From Armatimonadota bacterium (GTDB lineage Bacteria > Armatimonadota > Fimbriimonadia > Fimbriimonadales > Fimbriimonadaceae), in the NCBI GenBank assembly GCA_029781035.1, contig JAKOXK010000051.1, forward strand, positions 1-50,179: 50,179 nucleotides of DNA. Direction: 5' to 3'. This document shows positions 33,381-40,610 of this stretch, one piece after another; the stretch's first letter is position 1; the number at the start of each line of letters is the position of its first letter. The notes beneath the pieces are model-generated. The model worked only from the letters and a program-made list of their open reading frames with translations. It made no database searches and was not told where the DNA came from. A program made the position numbers and the translations under genes.

Positions 33381-34226
33381 ATGTCACTGAGCGTGGTCTA
33401 CACGGTGGTGAACGGGGTGGTCTACTCCGAGGACCGGGGCGGGACGGTCACCGACTACCGGCCCGACACCCTGGGCTCGACCGCCGCCCTGACCCAGGGC
33501 AACACTGTCACCGCCACCTACGTCTACTGGCCCTACGGGGAGGTGCGGTCAAAGACCGGCTCAGGCACCACCAACTTCACCTACGTCGGCACACTGGGCT
33601 ACTACAACGACACCAGCCTCAGGAGCTACGTCAGGGCCAGGCACTACAGGCAGAACGCCGGCAGGTGGATGACAGTGGACCCGTTGTGGGCAGACCTATC
33701 CATTTGGCACTTGCTTTCTTGGCCCGGTCGTCCGATTACGAGCTCATACTCCTATTCGGAACTCAAGCCCACGGAATATCGCGACGAAACAGGACTGTGG
33801 ACAATTAAGCTGTGCTTCATGCCTGGGACACTAATTCCAATTCCATGCCCCCCGATCTCTTGGCCACCAGGAATCACCGTTTCGACAGATCCCGGGAAGA
33901 ATCCAGTTGACTACAACTATGGGTTCTACTGTGGAGCCCGAGTGCGGTGTGAGCCAAACGAAGGGATTGACTGTATCGACAAAGCGTGTCGCGAACACGA
34001 CACTTGCACAAGCAAGATCCCTGGATTCTGGTATTTCTGGGGGTTCGATGCGGCACGGTGCCACTGCAAGCTGTTTGCAGACGCGCTAAAGTGCGCCATG
34101 GGCGGATGCCTGCTCGATCATTTGGACGGGCCATTAGGAAGCATCCTGTGCAACGAGGCAGCGGGCCAAGTCCTATTGTTCTTCGCACTTCAGTGCAAGC
34201 TGAGCAACCCTATACCTTTTGTATGA
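33381..34226 (+). CDS. Rhs tip with phospholipase A2-like toxin domain
   Basis: 281 residues. Rhs core: DYRPDTLGSTAAL (26-38), TYVYWPYGEVRSKTGSG, LGYYNDTSLRSYVRARHYRQNAGRWMTVDPLW (72-103). The unique tail holds a phospholipase A2 signature: a calcium loop-like YGFYCGARVRC (180-190) and the active-site helix DCIDKACREHDTCTSK with His206-Asp207, plus nine or more cysteines. In secreted PLA2 the helix is CCxxHDxC, and here the first Cys is Ala202. The second catalytic Asp, usually in CxCD, is replaced by Lys in CHCKLFADALKC, so activity or subgroup is uncertain. It would attack membrane phospholipids. The next gene overlaps the stop (ATGA). Confidence 0.75.
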   Translation: MSLSVVYTVVNGVVYSEDRGGTVTDYRPDTLGSTAALTQGNTVTATYVYWPYGEVRSKTGSGTTNFTYVGTLGYYNDTSLRSYVRARHYRQNAGRWMTVDPLWADLSIWHLLSWPGRPITSSYSYSELKPTEYRDETGLWTIKLCFMPGTLIPIPCPPISWPPGITVSTDPGKNPVDYNYGFYCGARVRCEPNEGIDCIDKACREHDTCTSKIPGFWYFWGFDAARCHCKLFADALKCAMGGCLLDHLDGPLGSILCNEAAGQVLLFFALQCKLSNPIPFV

Positions 34227-34459
34227 AGAATCGGAGGCGTTTCCAGGTAGTGATTGCCTCAGTACTTGCGGCCCTATGGATCGTTGGATTTGGCGGGCTG
34301 TGGATACACAATCGGCCCGATCCAAGTGCATATCCTCCAGGAGGCTTTGAACAATCGATCTCTTTTAATGCTGCCGTGGCAATTCTAGGTATCGTGACTA
34401 GTTTCTTGTTTGGGTTTGCCATTGCTGGTGCCGTCTACGACAGCCGTCTCAAGAAATGA
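34223..34459 (+). CDS. Small membrane protein, candidate immunity to PLA2 tip
   Basis: 78 residues, starting at the ATG that overlaps the tip stop. Two membrane segments (about 8-26 and 49-70) surround a Pro-rich loop (RPDPSAYPPGGFE); the N-terminus is very basic (MKNRRRF). No family is known to me. Position, coupling and membrane location fit protection from a phospholipid-attacking toxin. Confidence 0.6.
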   Translation: MKNRRRFQVVIASVLAALWIVGFGGLWIHNRPDPSAYPPGGFEQSISFNAAVAILGIVTSFLFGFAIAGAVYDSRLKK

Positions 34460-34506
34460 AGGACCTTGTTCTTACCTGTGGTAGTTGTCGTCGCCTCAGA
34501 CGGCAG

Positions 34507-34871
34507 CGGCACCCTCACGACTTTCATCTGGGACGGGAGCGACTACTTGGCCGAGGACAAGAGCTGAGATGGCACTGAGCGTGGTCTACACGGTGGTGAA
34601 CGGGGTGGTCTACTCCGAGGACCGGGGCGGGACGGTCACCGACTACCGGCCCGACACCCTGGGCTCGACCGCCGCCCTGACCCAGGGCAACACTGTCACC
34701 GCCACCTACGTCTACTGGCCCTACGGGGAGGTGAGGGCGAAGACCGGCTCAGGAACGACCAACTTCACCTACGTCGGAACGCTCGGTTACTACAACGACA
34801 CCAGCCTCAGGACCTACGTCCGGGCCAGGCACTACCGCCAGAAAGCGGGCAGGTGGATGACGGTGGATCCG
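34507..34871 (+). repeat. Rhs DNA repeat, second of three copies
   Basis: About 365 bp almost identical to 33317-33682; the third, shorter copy is 36433-36740. The repeat begins in the end of the YD fragment (GGCACCCTCACGACTTTCAT), includes the stop-start TGAGATG, and runs to the codons for RWMTVDP, where the sequences diverge. The copies mark the tip-exchange homology of this second Rhs family, which is unrelated in detail to that at 438-4583. Confidence 0.85.
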
Positions 34872-35393
34872 TACTACTCCACGGGCTCAGTCGATCAATA
34901 CTATGTTACCGGAAATCCAGTTCAGTTCACCGACCCGATGGGCACTATACCTGTCCTATGCCTCGCAGCATTGGCCTGTCTCGGCATTGCAGCTTTAGGA
35001 CTTTTGCTTTCATGTTTAGGAAAACCGAACCTTGCTAACTGCATAAAGTGCCATATTTCGAAAAACCCCTGGCTGGTTGCTGTTGCAATCGCATGTGCTG
35101 CTGTATTAGCCATCTGCCTGGGAGAGTGGATTTTGGGGCTATTACGGGGAGTGGCGGTTGCTCCAAAGCCAATTCCCGTCGGGGCGCTCGCATCAGGAGT
35201 CGTCAACATACCAAACGAACTTGGAGACCCCGATCCCAGCCTTCTCGGACACTGTTGTAGCCGCTGCACGGACTGGTGCAGCATATTTATTAGCTTGCCA
35301 ATGGGCACGAGCACATTCCTCATTTGCTACGACGGCTGTCTAGCTGCATGTCTTAGCGGCGATTGCGACAGTGCATACTACCCCTGGGATTGA
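34569..35393 (+). CDS. Rhs tip, Cys-rich membrane-type C-terminal domain
   Basis: 274 residues from the ATG of MALSVVYTVVNG, which directly follows the TGAG stop. The Rhs core is the same as in the previous tip up to RWMTVDP. The tail has two strong hydrophobic segments (LCLAALACLGIAALGLLLSC; WLVAVAIACAAVLAICLGEW), a Pro/Val-rich linker, and a Cys-rich end (HCCSRCTDWC, LICYDGCLAACLSGDC; about 15 cysteines in all). No family is recognised. A pore-forming or disulfide-knotted effector is possible. The candidate immunity gene starts 6 bp after the stop. Confidence 0.65.
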   Translation: MALSVVYTVVNGVVYSEDRGGTVTDYRPDTLGSTAALTQGNTVTATYVYWPYGEVRAKTGSGTTNFTYVGTLGYYNDTSLRTYVRARHYRQKAGRWMTVDPYYSTGSVDQYYVTGNPVQFTDPMGTIPVLCLAALACLGIAALGLLLSCLGKPNLANCIKCHISKNPWLVAVAIACAAVLAICLGEWILGLLRGVAVAPKPIPVGALASGVVNIPNELGDPDPSLLGHCCSRCTDWCSIFISLPMGTSTFLICYDGCLAACLSGDCDSAYYPWD

Positions 35394-35399
35394 CCTGCA

Positions 35400-36053
35400 A
35401 TGGATCTGGCTTCAGCTTCATCTTATCTCCATGCTATGAAGCAAAGGGATCCGGTGGCCCTGCGGAACCTTGTCGAAGCCCTAGACCCACAAGACCCTCA
35501 TTATGAATTCCTTAGTTCTGACTTGATGGCTCGCGCCCTATCCATGGAGGGAAAGACCGAAGAAGCAAGGACATATGCCAAGATAGGTATAGATACTTGC
35601 CCGAGCACGTGGGTACGAATTGCGACCCAGTTCTCTGCATCAGGGAGAATCGAGAATACATACGTGACTGCAGCATACCAGGGACTTACGCTCGTGCACG
35701 ATGAGGTTGTGCGCTTACTGCTTCGCGCTATTCCAGAGGTAAGGACAGAGCCGCTCCTATCGTCGCTTCAGAAAAATACGGTTATTCACTTACATCTGAA
35801 GACAGTCGTCAAGATTCTACAGGTCAGTATTAGGGATCTAAACGCCCGCTTGTTACTACCAGCAGAAGTGCACGATGCGTGTGAGCTCATATTTAGGAGC
35901 AATGTACACTTAGGTTACCTACACTCCTGCGTTCTTGCTGGGTGTTTGCTTGCCTCGAACGCGGATCCCGCGTTAATCTCGTTGTCGAGGATCTGGATGG
36001 AGGCATTCATGATTCGTGATTTTGATCCAACACCACTGCTCCTGCAGGAGTGA
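35400..36053 (+). CDS. Soluble helical protein, candidate immunity
   Basis: 217 residues, helix-rich, no signal peptide and no membrane segment. The pattern of Ala/Leu/Arg helices in residues 1-100 (MARALSMEGKTEEARTYAKIG) resembles tetratricopeptide or HEAT-type repeats, but not strongly enough to assign. The ATG follows the tip stop by six bases. Codons are markedly less GC-rich than in the Rhs core, as in the other immunity candidates. An IS remnant follows at once. Confidence 0.55.
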   Translation: MDLASASSYLHAMKQRDPVALRNLVEALDPQDPHYEFLSSDLMARALSMEGKTEEARTYAKIGIDTCPSTWVRIATQFSASGRIENTYVTAAYQGLTLVHDEVVRLLLRAIPEVRTEPLLSSLQKNTVIHLHLKTVVKILQVSIRDLNARLLLPAEVHDACELIFRSNVHLGYLHSCVLAGCLLASNADPALISLSRIWMEAFMIRDFDPTPLLLQE

Positions 36054-36059
36054 TAGATT

Positions 36060-36335
36060 TGGTCTGTTCCCCGGATCTGAAGACACGAAGAGAGTAGTCC
36101 GCTCCGTCCCTTGAAGGGGGCGGGGAGGACGAAGAATGAAGAAGAGCAAGTACACCGAGTAACAGATCGTCAAGATCCTCTAGGAGACGTCGAGGGCCGC
36201 AAGACGCACACAGAGTTGTTTGAGGAGCACGGGCTGAGCCAGTGTAACTTTTACGTCCGGAAGTGTCAGTACTCCTGGATCTGGAGAGGCACGACATGTA
36301 GTGCAGAATCGAGATCGAGGTGTTGGGCTAACCTG
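36060..36335 (+). mobile_element. Decayed IS3-family remnant (5' end with orfA)
   Basis: The terminal repeat TGGTCTG plus CCCCGGATCTGAAGACACG starts at 36060 and matches the inner-right end of the intact element (39077 reading left). An orfA follows from the ATG at 36136 (MKKSKYTE), interrupted by TAA and TAG stops and then diverging or deleted. It lies between two tip cassettes, so an old insertion separates them. Confidence 0.75.
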
Positions 36336-36435
36336 GTTCTGCATCAAATCGGCACCGGAATAGTGTTCAACCAGACCAAGATCCAACCCAGTCGCGGTTG
36401 TCACGTCGTATAATCTGCAGGGGAATTGATCTGAG

Positions 36436-37362
36436 ATGGCACTGAGCGTTGTCTACACGGTGGTGAACGGGGTGGTGTACTCCGAAGACCGGGGCGGGAC
36501 GGTGACCGACTACCGGCCCGACACTTTGGGCTCGACGGCGGCCCTGACCCAGGGCAACACCGTGACCGCCACCTACGTCTACTGGCCCTACGGCGAGGTG
36601 CGGGCGAAGACCGGCAGCGGCACGACCAACTTCACCTACGTCGGGACGCTCGGCTACTACAACGACACCAGCCTCAGGACCTACGTCAGGGCCAGGCACT
36701 ACAGGCAGAACGCCGGCAGGTGGATGACAGTGGATCCGTTGTGGCCAGCGGAGGGAACATATTCGTATTCGCTGGATCGTCCTATAACACTGACCGATCG
36801 TACTGGTCTCATAGTGCCCCTCATTGTGCTGGCATTGATCGCAGGCATCATTAGTTGCCTTATTTCTTTGGGAATCTCACTGGTTCGTAGCCAGATCTCA
36901 GGTGAAGACGGTCGAGTGGCATGGTGCAAAGGTGGTACTAAGTGCCTAGCAAACGGCCTTGCAGCCGGCATTGGAGTGGTAGTCGGGATAGCGCAACCGG
37001 AGTTGGCATGCGGGTTGGCTATTGCCGCGAGCTTGGTCGGTCTCCTTGCTGATTCCCTTTGTCCGTGCATTGCAGGTTGTTGCAAGGCACCTTCGTTGTG
37101 TGATCTCCTCAAGGCTGCATTTTCCGCCGCCGCTGGCTGTGCTGGCTTCTTCGGAGTAAAGGACGAGATCATCAATTGGGTTGGGTCGTTGCTAAGCTGG
37201 TTTGCAAAAGAGTTAGCACGGTATGCTGGTGGAGTCCTGTCGGGAATCCTAGCAAGCGTGATCGGCGGGTTTGGGAAGATCGCTTGCGATTGGGCACCTG
37301 GAGGTCCAAAGGGCGGAGGCATCTGGGCTGGCGGTGGAGGTGGACTTGCCCAACCTATCTAG
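36436..37362 (+). CDS. Rhs tip, Gly-rich membrane-type C-terminal domain
   Basis: 308 residues with the ATG again placed after TGAG. The Rhs core is followed by a tail of two hydrophobic segments (VPLIVLALIAGIISCLISLGISLV; GLAAGIGVVVGIAQPELACGLAIAASLVGLLA), a Cys cluster (CPCIAGCCKAPSLC), another amphipathic stretch and a Gly-rich end (PGGPKGGGIWAGGGGGLAQPI). No family is recognised; the build suggests a membrane-disrupting effector. The upstream YD fragment is missing here, replaced by IS remnant sequence, yet the stop-start and the ATG survive. Confidence 0.65.
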   Translation: MALSVVYTVVNGVVYSEDRGGTVTDYRPDTLGSTAALTQGNTVTATYVYWPYGEVRAKTGSGTTNFTYVGTLGYYNDTSLRTYVRARHYRQNAGRWMTVDPLWPAEGTYSYSLDRPITLTDRTGLIVPLIVLALIAGIISCLISLGISLVRSQISGEDGRVAWCKGGTKCLANGLAAGIGVVVGIAQPELACGLAIAASLVGLLADSLCPCIAGCCKAPSLCDLLKAAFSAAAGCAGFFGVKDEIINWVGSLLSWFAKELARYAGGVLSGILASVIGGFGKIACDWAPGGPKGGGIWAGGGGGLAQPI

Positions 37363-37744
37363 ACGACTGCTGCTTATTACCAAAGCTCTAGAAGTCACGG
37401 CTTGGGTCAGTGGTTCTGCGTCAATTCAAGCAATCGGATGGATCCAGCTTGGATACGCTCCCTCAAAAGCGATCATTATCTCGGGAATCCTCGCAATTGT
37501 TGCCGACGGACTGTCGGTTGTAGTCTTCATTTCACACGAAGAGAGTGGTCGCGCCGCGCTCTTTCTATATTGCGCGATCTCGGTACTGGTATTCGCACTT
37601 AGCCTTGGCTATGGTTCGCCGATTTCCCTGGCTGCCTGTGTCATCCTAGTCGCGTCTGTCTTGACACTCGTCAATATTCGTCTTCGTTACGTTCTGAAGT
37701 CCCCATCAGGAGTTGTCAAGACTGACCTGCTTCCCAGAAAATGA
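37340..37744 (+). CDS. Membrane protein, candidate immunity
   Basis: About 134 residues; the likely start is a GTG at 37340 (GTG at 37334 and TTG at 37346 are alternatives), giving the same 3' overlap with the tip as in other cassettes. Four membrane segments (about residues 15-35, 40-60, 70-90 and 95-112) precede a basic tail (KTDLLPRK). No family is recognised. Immunity function inferred from position. Confidence 0.55.
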   Translation: MDLPNLSRRLLLITKALEVTAWVSGSASIQAIGWIQLGYAPSKAIIISGILAIVADGLSVVVFISHEESGRAALFLYCAISVLVFALSLGYGSPISLAACVILVASVLTLVNIRLRYVLKSPSGVVKTDLLPRK

Positions 37745-37799
37745 GGCGCATTCGGAAGAGGAGGGCAATCCGGAAGGACAGACCCAAGATTGAAGTGGG

Positions 37800-37893
37800 A
37801 TTAAGTTGACCGCTGAGCAAGTGGTCAAGATCCTGAACGAGGCCGAAGAGGGCTGAAGACGGAAACCAGCATTTGGCACGAGCGCGGCGTCAC
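37800..37893 (+). mobile_element. IS3-family orfA fragment, + strand
   Basis: Reads KLTAEQVVKILNEAEEG, then after a stop and a frame change ETSIWHERGVT, the same order as in orfA of the intact element (TEEQIVKILQEAAEG, AELCREHGVS). The fragment ends exactly where the intact element begins, so that element interrupted it. The start codon is gone. Confidence 0.7.
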
Positions 37894-37920
37894 TGGTCTG
37901 CCCCCATTGTTGAAGACGCC

Positions 37921-38736
37921 TTAAGAGGAGTCCTGCCTGCAGGATAGCAGATGCTTGGCGGGGGTCAGGTAGCCGAGCGAGGAGTGGGGCCGTTGTTCGT
38001 TGTAGAACCTCCTGAACAAGGACAACTTCACCTGCGCGTCGGGGAGGTTGTGGAAGACCTCGACGTCCAGGAGCTCGGCCCTGAGCCTGGAGACGAAGCT
38101 CTCGGCGTGGCCGTTCTGCCAAGGTGAGCCCGGGGCTATGAACCGGCTCCTAGTGCCGGACTGCGAAAGGAACACGGCCAGGGATCGGGCGACGAACTCG
38201 CTGCCGTTGTCCGAGCGAAGGTTCTGCGGCGCTCCCCGGCTCTCGAAGAGCGAGCCCAGCACGGCCTGCACGCGCAGGGACTTGAAGCTGGTCGCGGCCT
38301 CCAGCGCCAGGCACTCGCGGGTGTGCTCGTCGACGACGGCCAGCACCTTGAGCTTGGTCCCGTTGAGGCAAGAGTCGAAGCAGAAGTCCAGGCACCACAC
38401 CTCGCCCGGAGAGCTCGCGCCCAAAGGCACTCCCGAGCCCGTGCGCCTCTTCCGGTAGCGCTTGACGCGGCCCAGGCGCTCCTCTTTCCACACCCGGTGC
38501 ACGCGCTTGACGTTGAGCGGGGCGAGCTCGTCCTTGAGGAACGCCCAGGCCGTGCGGTAGCCCATGTTCGGCCGCCAGACCCGCCTCAGGGCCTCCCTGA
38601 GCCCCTCGTCCCTGTCCGGCCCGGGCCGGGTGTAGAGCGAGCGCGTGGACAGGCCGCAGACACGGCAGGCCCCGCGGGCCGTCACGCCGCGCCCCATTAG
38701 AAACCTCGCTCCCGAGACCCGCCCCGGAGCGCCCAC
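37921..38736 (-). CDS. IS3-family transposase OrfB (DDE integrase core)
   Basis: 271 residues in the -1 frame relative to OrfA. An HTH_21-like region (about 25-75) precedes the rve core. The catalytic triad is visible: Asp in WCLDFCFDS (about 114), Asp in LRSDNGSEF (about 178), and Glu in WQNGHAESFVSRLRAELLD (about 214). The end YNEQRPHSSLGYLTPA is typical of the family. It is made as an OrfAB fusion through the slippery site at 38739-38745. All catalytic residues are kept, so the element may be active. Confidence 0.93.
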   Translation of the reverse strand: MGAPGRVSGARFLMGRGVTARGACRVCGLSTRSLYTRPGPDRDEGLREALRRVWRPNMGYRTAWAFLKDELAPLNVKRVHRVWKEERLGRVKRYRKRRTGSGVPLGASSPGEVWCLDFCFDSCLNGTKLKVLAVVDEHTRECLALEAATSFKSLRVQAVLGSLFESRGAPQNLRSDNGSEFVARSLAVFLSQSGTRSRFIAPGSPWQNGHAESFVSRLRAELLDVEVFHNLPDAQVKLSLFRRFYNEQRPHSSLGYLTPAKHLLSCRQDSS

Positions 38737-39026
38737 CCGTTTTTTCGGAACAGGGCCCTCACCGCGTCGATCTCTAGGTCGCGCTCGGCCAGCAGCCGCT
38801 TCAGTTGCGCGTTCTCGGCCTCCAGCTCGCGCAGGCGTTTGACGTCCTGCGTCTCAAGCCCAGAGTACTTGCGCTTCCAGACGTAGAAGGTGTTCTGGCT
38901 CACCCCGTGCTCCCGGCACAGCTCGGCCTGCGTCTTGCGGCCCTCGGCCGCCTCCTGGAGGATCTTGACGATCTGTTCTTCCGTGTACTTGCTCTTCTTC
39001 ATGCGAGTCCTCCCCGCCCCACTCAA
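38697..39026 (-). CDS. IS3-family OrfA (helix-turn-helix)
   Basis: 109 residues. An HTH region (YTEEQIVKILQEAAEGRKTQAELCREHGVSQNTFYVWKRKYSG, about 14-57) is followed by the leucine-zipper helix (VKRLRELEAENAQLKRLLAERDLEIDAV, about 62-90). It recognises the terminal repeats. The ATG of MKKSKYTEEQ (residue 9, position 39002) matches the start seen in the remnant copies and is the probable true start. Confidence 0.9.
   Translation of the reverse strand: MSGAGRTRMKKSKYTEEQIVKILQEAAEGRKTQAELCREHGVSQNTFYVWKRKYSGLETQDVKRLRELEAENAQLKRLLAERDLEIDAVRALFRKNGWALRGGSRERGF
38739..38745 (-). promoter_or_regulatory. Programmed -1 frameshift heptamer A AAA AAC
   Basis: In the OrfA frame the codons read CGA AAA AAC, so the heptamer A AAA AAC is in the correct phase for a -1 shift. 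After the shift the next codon is CGG (38739-38737), then GTG at 38736, exactly the OrfB frame. This is the classical IS3 mechanism for making OrfAB. Confidence 0.85.
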
Positions 39027-39087
39027 GGGACGGAGCGGACTACTCTTTTCGTGTCTTCAGATCCGGGGGGCAGACCAGGGGCAGGTC

Positions 39088-39142
39088 ACTATCCTGCAGG
39101 CAGGACTCCTCTTAGGATGTCTTCAACAATGGGGGCAGACCA
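39088..39142 (+). mobile_element. 3' end of a second copy of the same IS, inverted
   Basis: CTATCCTGCAGGCAGGACTC and what follows is the reverse of 37895-37949 with three mismatches: the last nine codons of orfB, its stop and the terminal repeat ending GGGGGCAGACCA. It lies head to tail with the intact element's right end, 10 bp away. Confidence 0.85.
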
Positions 39143-39252
39143 CCTCCTGCAGAACCCGGACCACCTGTTCGGCGGTGAACTTGTTCTTCGTCATCTCGGT
39201 CGATTGAGCTTAGCCGTCTTCGGTGCAGTGGCCCAGTTTTGGGGGGTCAGGT
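39143..39252 (-). mobile_element. 5' end of a different IS3-family element
   Basis: Reading leftward: a terminus TGACCTGACCCCCCAAAACT at 39252, then an ATG at 39194 and MTKNKFTAEQVVRVLQE, an orfA start, cut off at the junction with the previous fragment. This end differs from that of the intact element, so it is a second IS type. Confidence 0.75.
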
Positions 39253-39275
39253 CAGAACGGGGACTAGACACAACA

Positions 39276-39311
39276 ATGAAGAAGAGCAAGTTCACAGAAG
39301 AGCAGGTGTAA
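39276..39311 (+). mobile_element. orfA start fragment of another IS copy
   Basis: ATG followed by codons for MKKSKFTEEQV and then TAA. It is the first eleven codons of an orfA like that of the intact element, on the + strand; the rest is deleted. Confidence 0.65.
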
Positions 39312-39327
39312 CTTCCCAAATACGGGA

Positions 39328-40293
39328 CTAATGCGAATGGGCATCATCCAAGAGACCAAACAACTGCTCTTCCGAAAGAACGATCGAAAGAGTCCCAGAC
39401 TCCGTGCTCACTTTGCACAGATCCATCGGGCTACCTCCAGGATGGCCACCAACAATGTAAAACGAACGCTCCGCTCGAGAATATGCTGCAGACCAGATGT
39501 AACCAACTCGCACGCTCCTGCCGCTTTCAATAAGGCTCATGCCACGAAGCATATACATATCCAACCAATAGACCTTTCCTCGCATTCGCGCAAGCCAGAG
39601 CTCCCCCGGCTCTCCCGGCCACATACCCCATGAAGATACACCGGTGTCGGTCTCCCGGCCCCAGGATCCACCGGTGGTACGATGCTGCAAGTGAACTGAG
39701 AATGGCGCGGCTTCCTTCGCAAGGTAAGCAATATGACTTCTGTCGATAACGCAAACGTCCTGCACAGCGTCGTAAGTTTTACTAGTCACACGTTTGGACT
39801 CACCGGTTGCTAGATCAATGCTGAGTAAGTCAGCCGCACTTACTATTCTTCCGCCTAGTGAATATGACCTTGTCGAGCTATAAACTGCTACAAGCGCTTG
39901 ATCCCTCACTCCTAGATACGCGGATGCACCAATAGATCCAGCCTCGGCAATACTAACAGTTCGAAGTCGTGATCCCGTCATAACGGCCAAACTGGGTTCA
40001 TTCCTTTCCATTGTGACGCAGAGTAGAGAACCGCTGTCGGGAGACACGTCGTAGGCGATGGTCTCCCCTCCGACTGTAAGCGTCTTAGCAGACAGATCGT
40101 TCGGCCTTAGTGACAAGACGCAATTACCAAATCCACGAGTACCCAAAGAAAGGTAGAGGATTCCCGACGAACCAATGACAATGCGGGCATAATGTTGGGT
40201 CATCTGATTGGGTAAGCTACTCTTTGTGTCATTGCAAGCTAAGGCCGGCGGGTGGCCGCACGAAGGTTCTAGTCGGGCGGCTACATCCGACAC
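39328..40293 (-). CDS. Beta-propeller-like protein in island 2
   Basis: 321 residues from a GTG; an ATG at 40203 (MTQHYARIVIGSSG) is a likely alternative and removes a 30-residue Pro/Cys/Asn start. Repeated strand pairs such as AYDVSPDSGSLLCVTMER, LLSIDLATGESKRV and FYIVGGHPGGSPMDLCKV suggest a TolB/WD40-like propeller. No signal peptide is seen. Base composition is near 50% GC, much below the chromosomal neighbours, and it lies inside the direct repeats, so it was probably acquired. Function unknown. Confidence 0.6.
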   Translation of the reverse strand: MSDVAARLEPSCGHPPALACNDTKSSLPNQMTQHYARIVIGSSGILYLSLGTRGFGNCVLSLRPNDLSAKTLTVGGETIAYDVSPDSGSLLCVTMERNEPSLAVMTGSRLRTVSIAEAGSIGASAYLGVRDQALVAVYSSTRSYSLGGRIVSAADLLSIDLATGESKRVTSKTYDAVQDVCVIDRSHIAYLAKEAAPFSVHLQHRTTGGSWGRETDTGVSSWGMWPGEPGELWLARMRGKVYWLDMYMLRGMSLIESGRSVRVGYIWSAAYSRAERSFYIVGGHPGGSPMDLCKVSTESGTLSIVLSEEQLFGLLDDAHSH

Positions 40294-40423
40294 AGTGTGA
40301 TGCCCACCTCCTGTGGTAACTTGATTATGGCAGGGCTGGGCGCTGAAGACCGACGATCACGACAGCAGGGAGGGCAAGCGTCCCCGGGAGCCGCGCCGCC
40401 AGGCGAGCTGTGCAATCCGCACG

Positions 40424-40535
40424 CGCCAGAGCGGGCCAGCGCTGGAGCGCCCGGACGCACGAGCCATCGTCCGGGCCACCCTGACAAAAGCCCCACACTC
40501 CACCCTGCGCTGTGCATTAGTCAGGCCACCCGCCG
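40424..40535. repeat. Right 112-bp direct repeat of island 2
   Basis: Second copy of 32687-32799, same orientation. It lies in the 317-bp gene-free stretch 40294-40610, between the propeller gene of the island and the chromosomal phosphoesterase gene. I see nothing else in that stretch. Confidence 0.85.
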
Positions 40536-40610
40536 GGCGGGCCGTGCCCGGTGTGCAGCAGACTTCACCCCTTCACTGTCCTGATCCCCCAAGCCTCGAG
40601 CTTTGAACGG

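Larger units (their letters stand above)
37894..39077 (-). mobile_element. Intact IS3-family insertion sequence
   Basis: 1184 bp with two reading frames and terminal inverted repeats: TGGTCTGCCCCC plus TGAAGAC at the left end (37894-37917) and the same two blocks in reverse at the right end (39054-39077). Ends have the 5'-TG..CA-3' form of the family. The flanking three bases differ (CAC and GGG), so no target duplication is seen, which points to recombination after insertion. Confidence 0.85.

Noticed and set aside
33366-33384. Programmed +1 frameshift joining the YD fragment and the tip
   Set aside because: AAG AGT TGA G is not a known shifty stop of the CUU UGA type, and the tip has its own ATG. 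Stop and restart is simpler.
37894-39142. IS element ending at 39142
   Set aside because: A 51-bp inverted repeat extends there, but it includes orfB coding sequence and is a fragment of another copy; the element's own terminal repeat ends at 39077.
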